Shown: positions 7,033 to 15,216 of the stretch, in pieces
How the letters are laid out: the number at the start of each line of letters is the position of its first letter
How positions within the stretch are numbered: the first letter of the stretch is position 1
DNA from: Candidatus Peribacteria bacterium
GTDB lineage: Bacteria > Patescibacteriota > Gracilibacteria > UBA1369 > GCA-2718715
NCBI GenBank assembly: GCA_943349385.1
Contig: CALQZM010000010.1
Span: 1 to 20,302 of the forward strand
Direction: 5' to 3'
Length of the DNA stretch: 20,302 nt
The notes under the pieces: generated by a model
Seen by the model: only the letters and a program-made list of their open reading frames with translations
Told to the model about the DNA's origin: nothing
The model's database searches: none
Made by a program: the position numbers and the translations under genes

Positions 7033-9501
7033 CTATAAATTTCCTACCCCAATACGTCTTAAGATTTCACGATTAACAAACTCAACATCTCGTCCATATT
7101 TTAATCGAGAAAGCTGTTTAAAAGCATCACCAACATCAGTATCACCCTTCTCTAAGTAAGGATTTAAAGGAATAATACTAAAAGGCCTCGATGGTTGTGT
7201 ATCTATAGAAAGTTTCATTACTGCCTTAAACTTATCTACATTTACTAAATCTTGATCTGAAAACACCGGCGCCATTTCTTTAGCCATAAATTCAGCATCA
7301 GTAGCAGAAATCTTATAACACATCATAGAACCTACGTTACCGAAGACTGCATTTTTAATACTTTCATCTTGCTTCTCTACTAATTGGCCAATGTATTGAT
7401 GAGCTAAATTTAGACTTAAACGATACTTTCTGGCCTCAGATAAAATTGACTCAATACTGTCTGTAATATAATTCTGGAACTCATCTATATATAAAAAGAA
7501 ATCACGTCGATCTTCCTTGGCAAGTGTTTGTCGTCTTAAGGCCGCTATTTGAAGTTTAGATACTATAATTAACCCAAGCAACTTAGAATTAATATCACCA
7601 GTCATACCTTTAGAAAGGTTCATTAAGAGAATTTTTCCATCCTGCATCACATCAGCAAAGTTAAAGGCAGATTTAGTTTGCCCAATAATGTTACGCATCA
7701 TAGTATTTGTAATAAAAGCACCAAATTTAGCAGCAAAGTATGGAATCATTTCTTGTTTTTCTCGTTGACCAGTATTGGCCATTTGATTTGTCCAAAAGGA
7801 TTTCACAATAGGATTCTTAACATTATCGACTTTAATTTTCTGAAATGCATCATCAGTAAATAAACGAACAATATCAGTTAAAGATCCGCCTTCAGGATCA
7901 TCCATTAATGTTAAACACCCATTTCTAAAATAATCTTGAATACGTGGGCCAAAAATTTCTTCGTCAAACATTTTAATCATAATATTCATAGCATCTAATG
8001 CGACCATATCTTTTTCAGCGTCTGTACTAGCTTCTAATAAATTTAAACCCATTGGCCTTTCTGTATCTGCAGGATTAAAGTAAATAACATCGTCTGCTCT
8101 CTCGCGAGGAATAAAAGGTAGAATATCGTCAACTAAAGATCCATGTGGATCAATAACACACAAACCTGCTCCATTTTTTAAATCTTGACGAATCATAGAC
8201 TGAAAAATAGAAGACTTACCTGTACCAGTTTGTCCTATAACATAAAAGTGCCTAAACCTGTCTTCATTTTTCATTCTAATCTCTGTTCTAACCCCACGAT
8301 AAACATTATGACCTAATAATATACCTTCTTTTGGTAAGTTTTCAGGAGGCGGTGCAATTTTATAGTTTTGCCATACAATGTTTGGAGATCTATTATACTT
8401 AATTCCAGGTATATGAAACAATGAGGCAAGCTCTTCGGAACTTAAAATCATTGGAGGTTTAAATTTTAAGAAAAATGGACGTTTAAATGTTCTTTTTATA
8501 AAATTTTTAACCAAGCTTGATTGTGAATGGTACTTAGTCTTTGAAAAACCATTTCCATCTATATAGCCAAATTGAACAAATGATCCAATTATATTTCCTA
8601 GATGTTGATTAATCTTAGATTTAGTTCCGGCAGCAACTACTACTCTTATAATAGACTCGTATCCTATTTTTGAATTTTTTTCATCCATTGCTTTGATTTC
8701 ATCTTCTTTAATCTGGGTTTTTCGCTCACTATTAGAGGGTGAAGCACTTTGTCCAATACTTTCACCACCTTTAACCATTAACTCAAACAAACCACCTAAA
8801 ATTGAAACTGGATTCCACCAACTTATTCCATGTTTAGTATCATTTAAAAGTTCTTGGGCCTTTTTTCTCCCTTCTTTTTGCCAGCCTTCTTCACGTGGCC
8901 TTATCATTATTTGAATTGCAGCACCTTCATCTGGCTCTAACTTAGAAAGCGAATTAGTAATATCGTTAAATGGATCTGTATTTAAAAACTTATAATTTTT
9001 TATAGGGAAAATGGAATCTAAACCCGTGTACAAATAATGCCCACCGACTTCACATCCATCAAAGAAAATATTTGGAGCCTGCACTTCTTCTAAAAAGATA
9101 TCAGGAAAAAACCCAGTAAGTTTTTTTTCAACAATACTTCGCATGTCTGCTGGACAAACCATGTACAAATAAATTCTATCATTTTCGACAATATACTCCA
9201 AAGACAAGAAATCTTGATCCTTATAATAATCTACAAAATTTGAATTATGCATACTATAAAGAGAATCGAAAAATTGAGCCATTACACCCACGAAATCTTT
9301 AAATCCTTGAGATTGTGAGGCAAAAGCTTCTGTATCTCTTTCACGATCTTCTTTGGCATCCTTTTTAGGGATCGATATTTTTAGGTAAATCATAGAATTA
9401 ACCCTCATTCTATCAAATCTAAGCCTATTCAATACTACAAAAGCTCTATAAAAACCAAAGAGTATAGCAATCGCAATTAATATTTGAATTATTTGAGGCA
9501 T
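7033..9501 (-). CDS. TraG/VirD4-like membrane-anchored ATPase
   Basis: An 822-residue protein with one N-terminal TM helix (about 4-23), a long N-terminal region (about 35-380) and a C-terminal RecA-like motor of the VirD4/TraG/HerA class. Visible motifs are Walker A GQTGTGKS (423-430), CVIDPHGSLVDDI (448-460), KILLMNLSKG (623-632), Walker B FFLYIDEF (668-675, Asp673-Glu674) and the following SEARKYRLSLNLAHQYIGQL block (688-707). These motors pump DNA or protein substrates through type IV secretion or related channels. No VirB4, VirB6, relaxase or pilin gene is in the window, so conjugation is not supported; a chromosomal DNA translocase or surface-protein role is possible. It sits 30 nt after aspS and upstream of two secreted wall-targeting genes. 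It ends in TAG. Confidence 0.85.
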   Translation of the reverse strand: MPQIIQILIAIAILFGFYRAFVVLNRLRFDRMRVNSMIYLKISIPKKDAKEDRERDTEAFASQSQGFKDFVGVMAQFFDSLYSMHNSNFVDYYKDQDFLSLEYIVENDRIYLYMVCPADMRSIVEKKLTGFFPDIFLEEVQAPNIFFDGCEVGGHYLYTGLDSIFPIKNYKFLNTDPFNDITNSLSKLEPDEGAAIQIMIRPREEGWQKEGRKKAQELLNDTKHGISWWNPVSILGGLFELMVKGGESIGQSASPSNSERKTQIKEDEIKAMDEKNSKIGYESIIRVVVAAGTKSKINQHLGNIIGSFVQFGYIDGNGFSKTKYHSQSSLVKNFIKRTFKRPFFLKFKPPMILSSEELASLFHIPGIKYNRSPNIVWQNYKIAPPPENLPKEGILLGHNVYRGVRTEIRMKNEDRFRHFYVIGQTGTGKSSIFQSMIRQDLKNGAGLCVIDPHGSLVDDILPFIPRERADDVIYFNPADTERPMGLNLLEASTDAEKDMVALDAMNIMIKMFDEEIFGPRIQDYFRNGCLTLMDDPEGGSLTDIVRLFTDDAFQKIKVDNVKNPIVKSFWTNQMANTGQREKQEMIPYFAAKFGAFITNTMMRNIIGQTKSAFNFADVMQDGKILLMNLSKGMTGDINSKLLGLIIVSKLQIAALRRQTLAKEDRRDFFLYIDEFQNYITDSIESILSEARKYRLSLNLAHQYIGQLVEKQDESIKNAVFGNVGSMMCYKISATDAEFMAKEMAPVFSDQDLVNVDKFKAVMKLSIDTQPSRPFSIIPLNPYLEKGDTDVGDAFKQLSRLKYGRDVEFVNREILRRIGVGNL

Positions 9502-9519
9502 AAATTTTAATTGAGGTTA

Positions 9520-9525
9520 ATTATA
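9520..9525 (-). promoter_or_regulatory. Candidate internal -10 for the TraG-like gene
   Basis: In the 30 nt gap after aspS the minus strand has a perfect TATAAT (9525-9520), but the -35 position at 17 bp (TTCTAG) is poor. A start near 9513 would give an 11 nt leader, like other short leaders here. Read-through from aspS is equally possible. Confidence 0.3.
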
Positions 9526-9531
9526 CTGTCA

Positions 9532-11304
9532 TTACTCGGAATCTAGAACTGAAATATGTAAGTCATCTAAATTTTGTTTCGGCATAGGAGTTGGGGCACC
9601 TAACATAAGATCTTTAGCTTTAGAATCTTTAGGAAAAGCCATTACCTCACGAATATTAGGCTCGCCTGCAAAAATCATTATTAATCTATCTAAACCCCAT
9701 GCAATTCCTGCATGCGGTGGTACACCATACTCAAAAGCCTCAAGCATGTGACCAAATCTTATTTGCGCATCTTCTTTAGAAATTCCAAGGATTGAAAATA
9801 CTTTAGACTGCAACTCTTGATCGTGGATCCTAATTGAGCCACCGCCAATTTCATTTCCGTTTAAAACTAAGTCGTAGGCTCTAGATATTGCCTTATAAGG
9901 TTCAGTATCAAGTATTTCAAGTTGATCTAACCTTGGACTAGTAAATGGATGGTGAGCAGCTTGCATTTCACCGAAATCTTCGGAATATTCAAACATAGGA
10001 AAATCAGTCACCCAACAAACTGCATAATCATTTTCGTTAGCCAAATTTAATTTTTTAGCAACAGCAATTCTAACTTGACCTAATGCAGTACAGGCAACAT
10101 CAAATTTATCGGCAGCAAAAAACACCATATCATTCTCAGTCAAATCTAAATCAACTTTAAGCGAATTCAACTCAGCTTCAGACATAAACTTTGCAATAGG
10201 GGAAACAATTTCACCATTAACAAATGATAAATAAGCCAAACCTTTAGCCTTATAAATTTTAGCCACTTCAGTTAATTCATCAATTACTTTACGAGAAAAT
10301 TCACCTGCTACACCTGGAACTTTTAACGCCTTAATAAAACCGTCCATAGCGATAACTTCAGAAAAGACTTTAAACTCAGATTTGCTAAATAAACTTGTAA
10401 CATCTGCAAATTTTAAATCATACCGTAAATCCGGCTTATCAGAACCATAATTATTCATGGCTTCTGAATAAGTCATTCTTACCGCTTGAGGGAAAACTAA
10501 ATTTACATCCGGTTTAAATTCTTTCAATAATTCAAAAAACAATTTTTCATTTAAATCCAAAACATCAGATTCATTTACAAAAGAAAACTCCATATCTAAT
10601 TGTGTAAATTCTGGTTGTCTGTCTCCACGCTGATCTTCGTCTCTAAAACATCTTGCAATCTGAAAATATCTATCGAAACCACCTACCATTAATAACTGCT
10701 TAAGTTGCTGAGGGGATTGTGGCAAAACATAAAATTGCCCAGGATATAGTCTAGAAGGAACCATGTATTCACGACTTCCTTCGGGAGTACCTTTTATTAG
10801 TATCGGAGTTTCAATTTCTAAGAAATTATTACTAGACATAAAATCACGAATATATTTGATTACATTATGTCTTAAGATAATATTGTTTTTTAATCTCTCT
10901 CTTCTTAAATCTAAATATCTATATTTTAAGCGTATTTCTTCACCAACTTCTTTATCGCTATCTATCTCGAAAGGGGTAGTTTTAGACTTAGATAAAATTC
11001 TTAACTCAGAAACTATTAACTCAACTTTACCTGATTTTAAATTCAAATTTTCATTACCATCTGGACGCATTCTAACTGTACCTGTAATACTAATTACAAA
11101 CTCAGATCTAAGTGTTTCCGCTAATTTATGTGCAACAGGAAAATCATTTGGATCAAATACTAGTTGCACAAAGCCATAACGGTCCCTCAAATCAATAAAT
11201 ATGAGACTTCCATGATCACGTCTTCTATTTACCCAACCAGATAATAATATTTCCTTTCCGAGCAAACTTTCATCAACTTGATTTAAAATATAATTTCGAT
11301 ACAT
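9532..11304 (-). CDS. aspS: Aspartyl-tRNA synthetase, predicted non-discriminating
   Basis: A 590-residue bacterial-type AspRS, which charges tRNA with aspartate in the cytoplasm. The N-terminal OB anticodon-binding domain includes GWVNRRRDHGSLIFIDLRD (23-41). The class II core has the flipping-loop/PEGSREY block (174-180), motif 2 FRDEDQRGDRQPEFTQLD (220-237) and motif 3 GIAWGLDRLIM (533-543). The bacterial GAD insertion lies between, about 290-420. The anticodon-domain positions used to separate specificities are His31 and Gly83; in Pseudomonas-type enzymes these residues mark relaxed tRNA recognition, so this AspRS may also charge tRNA-Asn for later amidation by GatCAB. That is inference, and gatCAB is not in view. 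The start lies 2 nt after the dnaE stop, so the two are cotranscribed. Confidence 0.97.
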   Translation of the reverse strand: MYRNYILNQVDESLLGKEILLSGWVNRRRDHGSLIFIDLRDRYGFVQLVFDPNDFPVAHKLAETLRSEFVISITGTVRMRPDGNENLNLKSGKVELIVSELRILSKSKTTPFEIDSDKEVGEEIRLKYRYLDLRRERLKNNIILRHNVIKYIRDFMSSNNFLEIETPILIKGTPEGSREYMVPSRLYPGQFYVLPQSPQQLKQLLMVGGFDRYFQIARCFRDEDQRGDRQPEFTQLDMEFSFVNESDVLDLNEKLFFELLKEFKPDVNLVFPQAVRMTYSEAMNNYGSDKPDLRYDLKFADVTSLFSKSEFKVFSEVIAMDGFIKALKVPGVAGEFSRKVIDELTEVAKIYKAKGLAYLSFVNGEIVSPIAKFMSEAELNSLKVDLDLTENDMVFFAADKFDVACTALGQVRIAVAKKLNLANENDYAVCWVTDFPMFEYSEDFGEMQAAHHPFTSPRLDQLEILDTEPYKAISRAYDLVLNGNEIGGGSIRIHDQELQSKVFSILGISKEDAQIRFGHMLEAFEYGVPPHAGIAWGLDRLIMIFAGEPNIREVMAFPKDSKAKDLMLGAPTPMPKQNLDDLHISVLDSE

Positions 11305-11306
11305 AA

Positions 11307-14300
11307 TTATTTAGTTAATATCATACTTAATTTACCTTCAAAGCCAGAATCAAAATTTACTTTATTAGATAACTTTAATCTTTTCACGGATTTATCTTCA
11401 TTTTCTAATAATAATTCTACCTGAATTTCACCTGTATTAGTTTCGATTAATTTCTTTAATTCCGCAAGAGAATCTTTAGATAATCCGAATGGAATTTTAA
11501 CCAATAGAATATTTTTATTTAAATTATACAATTTTTCTAATTCAGGCTTATCATTATTAATAGTCTCAATTATAGGATACTCATCTATTGGCTCCTCAAT
11601 CTTTAAAAATTTCTCATCAGGATTATATAGTCCTGATTCAATTGCATTTTCCATCATGACATTTATAGACACACCACTAATATTAGAGGCAATAACTTGT
11701 AAATTCCGACGAAACTCTAATTTACCTTCAACTTGAATAAATTTATCATCTACAATATGGGCTTCGCATTTACTAAAGGCATGCGGAAAAACTACAACTT
11801 CAATACTTCCTGTAGGATCTTCTAATACGAAATTCATCATATAATCACCCTTCTTTGTCATAATTTTCTTCTTCGAAGTAATTAATCCACCAATTTTTAC
11901 AGTTTTATCAGATTTTTCTTTCGGCAAATTTCTTATAAAAGTAACTTTTCGCTTAATGTATTCACCTAACCCTTTAAGTGGATGTGACGACACATACATA
12001 CCTAGAAATTGCTTTTCTAAAGATAGCTCATCAAGTCTTTTTAATTCCGGAATAGAATTTAAATGTAAATCAGGAGACCTAAGCGCTTCGACATCATCTC
12101 CAAAGATACTTATTTGAGGAACATCTACGTCTTTAACAGAATTAGATTTTGCATATTTAGAGATAACCTCATAATTTTCAGCAATAACATTACGTGGTAA
12201 CTCAAAGCAATCCATGGCACCAGCGTAAGCTAATGACTGAATAGTTTTTTTATTTACTATTTCAGGCGGCAATTTCAAAACAAAATCCTGCAAGCTAGTA
12301 AACTCGCCAACTAAATTTCGCACATCAATAATTTTTCGAACAGTATTTTCACCTAAACCCTTAATTGCATTCAAACCAAAACGAATTATACCTTTATTAA
12401 CAACTGTAAAATCATTATCACTTTCGTTAACAGATGGTGGTAAAACTTCAATTCCCATTGTAATTGATTCACTAATTTCAATAATTACTCTCTCAGTATC
12501 ACCTTGATCAGCAGTTAGAAGTGCTGCCATAAATTCAGTAGGGTAATGCGCTTTTAAATAGGCAGTCTGATATGCAATCATAGCGTAACAAGTAGCATGA
12601 GCTTTATTGAAGCCATACCCAGCAAATGGCTCAATTACATCGTCAAAAACTTTTTCGGCGAATTTAAAGTCATGTCCTTCACTCGCCGCACCTTCTACGA
12701 ACTTTTGTCGTTGCTCCATTAATAATTCAGGATCTTTTTTACCTACTGCTTTTCTAAGTAAATCCGCTTCGCCCAAGGTAAATCCAGCAAATACACGAGC
12801 AATCTCAAGAATCTGCTCCTGGTAAACCCCAACACCATAAGTTTCGGCCATAATTGGTTCAAACAGGGTATGCATATACTTAATTGAAGTAGGATCATGC
12901 TTACCCTTAATATAAGCCGGAATGTAATCCATCGGTCCAGGTCTATACAAAGCGTTCATGGCAATAATATCTTCGAGTCTACTCGGCTTTAATTCTTTTA
13001 AGTACCTTTTCATACCAGGTGATTCTAACTGGAAGACCCCAGTAGTTTCGCCACGTGTTAGTAGTTCAAAAGTAGGTTTATCTTCTAAGTCAAGTTTATC
13101 AATATCAATTTTTACACCAGTTTTAACTCCAATTATACGTAAAGTATGTTCAATAATAGTTAAATTCCGCAAACCCAAGAAATCCATTTTAAGAAGACCT
13201 ATTTCTTCTAGCGGCTTCATTGAATATTGAGTAATAATCGTATCGTCTTTACCTGAAGCGATTTGCAAGGGAGTATAATTTACCAGAGGCTCTTCAGAAA
13301 TTATAACGGCACAGGCGTGCGTACCTGCATGACGAATAGTACCTTCAAGCTGTATAGCATTATCTAAAAGCTCTTTAGCTCGTGGATTGTTTTGATACTC
13401 ACGACTAAGCTCAGCATCATCGCGTGAACTCTCAATTAAAGGGCGGTGTTTCCCTAGAATTGGCGCAGGAATTAATTTAGCAATTGCATCTACTTCAGAA
13501 TACGGATACCCCATAGCTCTACCTACATCACGTACAGCTGCTTTTGCAGTCATAGTTCCAAAGGTTACTACCTGAGCTACATTCATACGACCATATTTCT
13601 CAATTACATATTGTAAAATTTCATCGCGACGGTGGTCTGCAAAGTCAATATCGATATCCGGCATAGATACCCGCTCCGGATTCAAGAACCTTTCAAAAAT
13701 CAAACCATAACGCAGTGGATCAACGGTTGTAATGCCAAGAGAATAGGCGATTAAAGAACCTGCAGCCGATCCACGACCAGGACCAACTACAATACCTTTA
13801 GTTTTAGCAAACTGGATTAAATCCTGAACAATTAAGAAATAATCGGCAAATCCCATTTTTTCAATAACTGATAACTCGTAATCAATTCTTTCTTGAGCTT
13901 TTTCAAGCTCCGAACCTTCATACTTTGAACCAATTCCAGCCTCACATAAAGTTCTTAAATACTCAATTGACGCGATATTATTCGGAGTAGCATAATGTGG
14001 CAATAAATTTTGATCAAATTCTAATTCTAGATTACACATATCAGCAACCTTAAGTGTATTTTCAAGGACTTCAGGATTATCTTTGAATGCATCAGCCATT
14101 GCCCTCGGTGAAGCCAAAGAAAAATCTGACATATATTTCATTCTATCATCATCAAGTAGTGTTTTACCAGTTTGTATACAGACTAAAATGTCATGGGCAT
14201 GAGAGTCCTCTGACTTAACATAATGGCAATCATTTGTAGCAACTACAGGGATTTTTAGCTCAGCGCCTAAATCAAGAATTTTTTTATTTAGAATAATTTG

Positions 14301-14840
14301 TTCATCTAATTCAGGATGATATTGAACTTCTAAAAAGAAATTCTCGGCCCCAAATATATTTTGATACAATTTTACTAAATTATAAGCCTTATCGTCATCA
14401 CCAGCTAATAGTGCCTGTGGAATCTCGCCTATCATACAGCCAGAAGTAGCAATTAGACCCTCTGCTTTTTCCTTTAAAATGGCATGATCTACCCGAGGTT
14501 TGTAGTAAAAACCCTCTAAATGAGCAGTTGTAACTAACTGCATTAAATTTTTATAACCAGTATTGTTCTTTGCCAACAACAACAAATGATTAGACTTTTT
14601 AGTAGTATTATCTTTAATGAAACGGTCAGGAGTGATATACATTTCACAACCAATAATTGGCTTAATTCCAGCTTTTTTAGCTTCTTTGTAAAATTCTATC
14701 GCACCATAGAGGACTCCATGGTCAGTAATGGCAATTGCAGGCGAATTGAACTCTTTAGCCCTCTTAACTAAATCAGCCGGCCTAGACAAGCCATCTAAGA
14801 GTGAATAATGAGTATGGTTATGTAAGTGTACAAAGTTCAT
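11307..14840 (-). CDS. dnaE: DNA polymerase III alpha subunit, DnaE type
   Basis: The replicative polymerase, 1177 residues. The N-terminal PHP domain keeps its metal-binding positions: LHNHTHYSLLDG (His7, His9), ITDHG (Asp40, His41), GCEMY (Glu66), TSGC (132-135) and TNDCHY (202-207). This differs from E. coli DnaE, whose PHP is degenerate, so intrinsic proofreading is possible. The polymerase core shows GPGRGSAAGSL (353-363), the catalytic aspartates in PDIDIDF (Asp397, Asp399) and LLKMDFLGLRN (Asp552). The fingers region with YRPGPMDYIP and GYGFNKAHA follows, then an HhH segment and a C-terminal OB domain containing VKIGGLITSKKK and the PTGSIEVVVFP strand. The protein ends with a short tail of no clear motif. 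aspS follows after 2 nt. The AT-rich 14841-14904 stretch should hold its promoter, but no hexamer pair stands out. Confidence 0.98.
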   Translation of the reverse strand: MNFVHLHNHTHYSLLDGLSRPADLVKRAKEFNSPAIAITDHGVLYGAIEFYKEAKKAGIKPIIGCEMYITPDRFIKDNTTKKSNHLLLLAKNNTGYKNLMQLVTTAHLEGFYYKPRVDHAILKEKAEGLIATSGCMIGEIPQALLAGDDDKAYNLVKLYQNIFGAENFFLEVQYHPELDEQIILNKKILDLGAELKIPVVATNDCHYVKSEDSHAHDILVCIQTGKTLLDDDRMKYMSDFSLASPRAMADAFKDNPEVLENTLKVADMCNLELEFDQNLLPHYATPNNIASIEYLRTLCEAGIGSKYEGSELEKAQERIDYELSVIEKMGFADYFLIVQDLIQFAKTKGIVVGPGRGSAAGSLIAYSLGITTVDPLRYGLIFERFLNPERVSMPDIDIDFADHRRDEILQYVIEKYGRMNVAQVVTFGTMTAKAAVRDVGRAMGYPYSEVDAIAKLIPAPILGKHRPLIESSRDDAELSREYQNNPRAKELLDNAIQLEGTIRHAGTHACAVIISEEPLVNYTPLQIASGKDDTIITQYSMKPLEEIGLLKMDFLGLRNLTIIEHTLRIIGVKTGVKIDIDKLDLEDKPTFELLTRGETTGVFQLESPGMKRYLKELKPSRLEDIIAMNALYRPGPMDYIPAYIKGKHDPTSIKYMHTLFEPIMAETYGVGVYQEQILEIARVFAGFTLGEADLLRKAVGKKDPELLMEQRQKFVEGAASEGHDFKFAEKVFDDVIEPFAGYGFNKAHATCYAMIAYQTAYLKAHYPTEFMAALLTADQGDTERVIIEISESITMGIEVLPPSVNESDNDFTVVNKGIIRFGLNAIKGLGENTVRKIIDVRNLVGEFTSLQDFVLKLPPEIVNKKTIQSLAYAGAMDCFELPRNVIAENYEVISKYAKSNSVKDVDVPQISIFGDDVEALRSPDLHLNSIPELKRLDELSLEKQFLGMYVSSHPLKGLGEYIKRKVTFIRNLPKEKSDKTVKIGGLITSKKKIMTKKGDYMMNFVLEDPTGSIEVVVFPHAFSKCEAHIVDDKFIQVEGKLEFRRNLQVIASNISGVSINVMMENAIESGLYNPDEKFLKIEEPIDEYPIIETINNDKPELEKLYNLNKNILLVKIPFGLSKDSLAELKKLIETNTGEIQVELLLENEDKSVKRLKLSNKVNFDSGFEGKLSMILTK

Positions 14841-14904
14841 AAGATAAATTTATTCATATTAAATATAACTTAACACAAATAAATTTAAAATTAAGAAAAA
14901 AGTG

Positions 14905-14932
14905 TTGCAGATTTCAAAAATATTGCTACTAT
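14905..14932 (+). promoter_or_regulatory. Promoter of tRNA-Leu
   Basis: TTGCAG (14905-14910), a 16 bp spacer and TACTAT (14927-14932) preceded by TGC, making an extended -10. The predicted start near 14939 is about 12 nt before the mature tRNA. Confidence 0.6.
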
Positions 14933-14950
14933 CATAAGGCTTAGAAATTA

Positions 14951-15035
14951 GTCGTGGTGGCGGAATTGGTATACGCGCTGGTCTTAGGAACCAGTGGAGC
15001 AATCCTTAAGAGTTCGAGTCTCTTCCACGACACCA
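14951..15035 (+). tRNA. tRNA-Leu, anticodon UAG
   Basis: A class II tRNA of 85 nt with acceptor GTCGTGG/CCACGAC, D stem GCG/CGC, anticodon stem CTGGT/ACCAG around loop CTTAGGA (anticodon TAG, 14985-14987), a long variable arm with GGA/TCC stem, T stem AAGAG/CTCTT with loop TTCGAGT, discriminator A and encoded CCA (15033-15035). The long variable arm and the A discriminator fit leucine; UAG reads CUN codons. Confidence 0.97.
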
Positions 15036-15070
15036 ATATAAAACAAACCATACTGATCTAGAATTGAGTA

Positions 15071-15100
15071 GTTTTTAAGGTATAAATTAGGCTTAAAAAC
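15071..15100 (+). repeat. 9-bp perfect inverted repeat upstream of the sigma-4/HARE gene
   Basis: GTTTTTAAG (15071-15079) and its exact complement CTTAAAAAC (15092-15100) flank a 12 nt loop. There is no T tract after it, so it is a poor rho-independent terminator for tRNA-Leu. Related CTTAAA-type words recur downstream at 15113, 15135 and 15165, which points more to a protein-binding region. The rest of the 15036-15216 gap holds only the promoter listed separately. Confidence 0.45.
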
Positions 15101-15160
15101 CATATCGGTGGACTTAAATTACCCATTAATAAGACTTTAAAGTAAAATTTTTAAATATAC

Positions 15161-15189
15161 TTGACTTTTAAGCAATTTAGCTTGATAAT
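15161..15189 (+). promoter_or_regulatory. Promoter of the sigma-4/HARE gene
   Basis: TTGACT (15161-15166), 17 bp spacer, GATAAT (15184-15189). The predicted start near 15196 leaves a leader of about 21 nt without a Shine-Dalgarno site. A CTTTTAAG word (15165-15172) overlaps the -35. Confidence 0.65.
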
Positions 15190-15216
15190 AGTTTGCCTAT
15201 CATTTAGACAGTTATT

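Noticed and set aside
7033..9501. A conjugative or integrative element based on the TraG/VirD4-like ATPase.
   Set aside because: No relaxase, VirB4, integrase, transposase or flanking repeats occur; the neighbours are housekeeping or envelope genes. The tRNA-Arg 3' end has no visible att-like duplicate.
10763..11179. A 138-codon plus-strand open frame antisense to aspS.
   Set aside because: It is the shadow of a well-conserved gene; its composition follows from the AspRS codons.
15071..15100. The 9-bp inverted repeat as a rho-independent terminator for tRNA-Leu.
   Set aside because: Its stem is AT-rich, the loop is 12 nt and no T tract follows.
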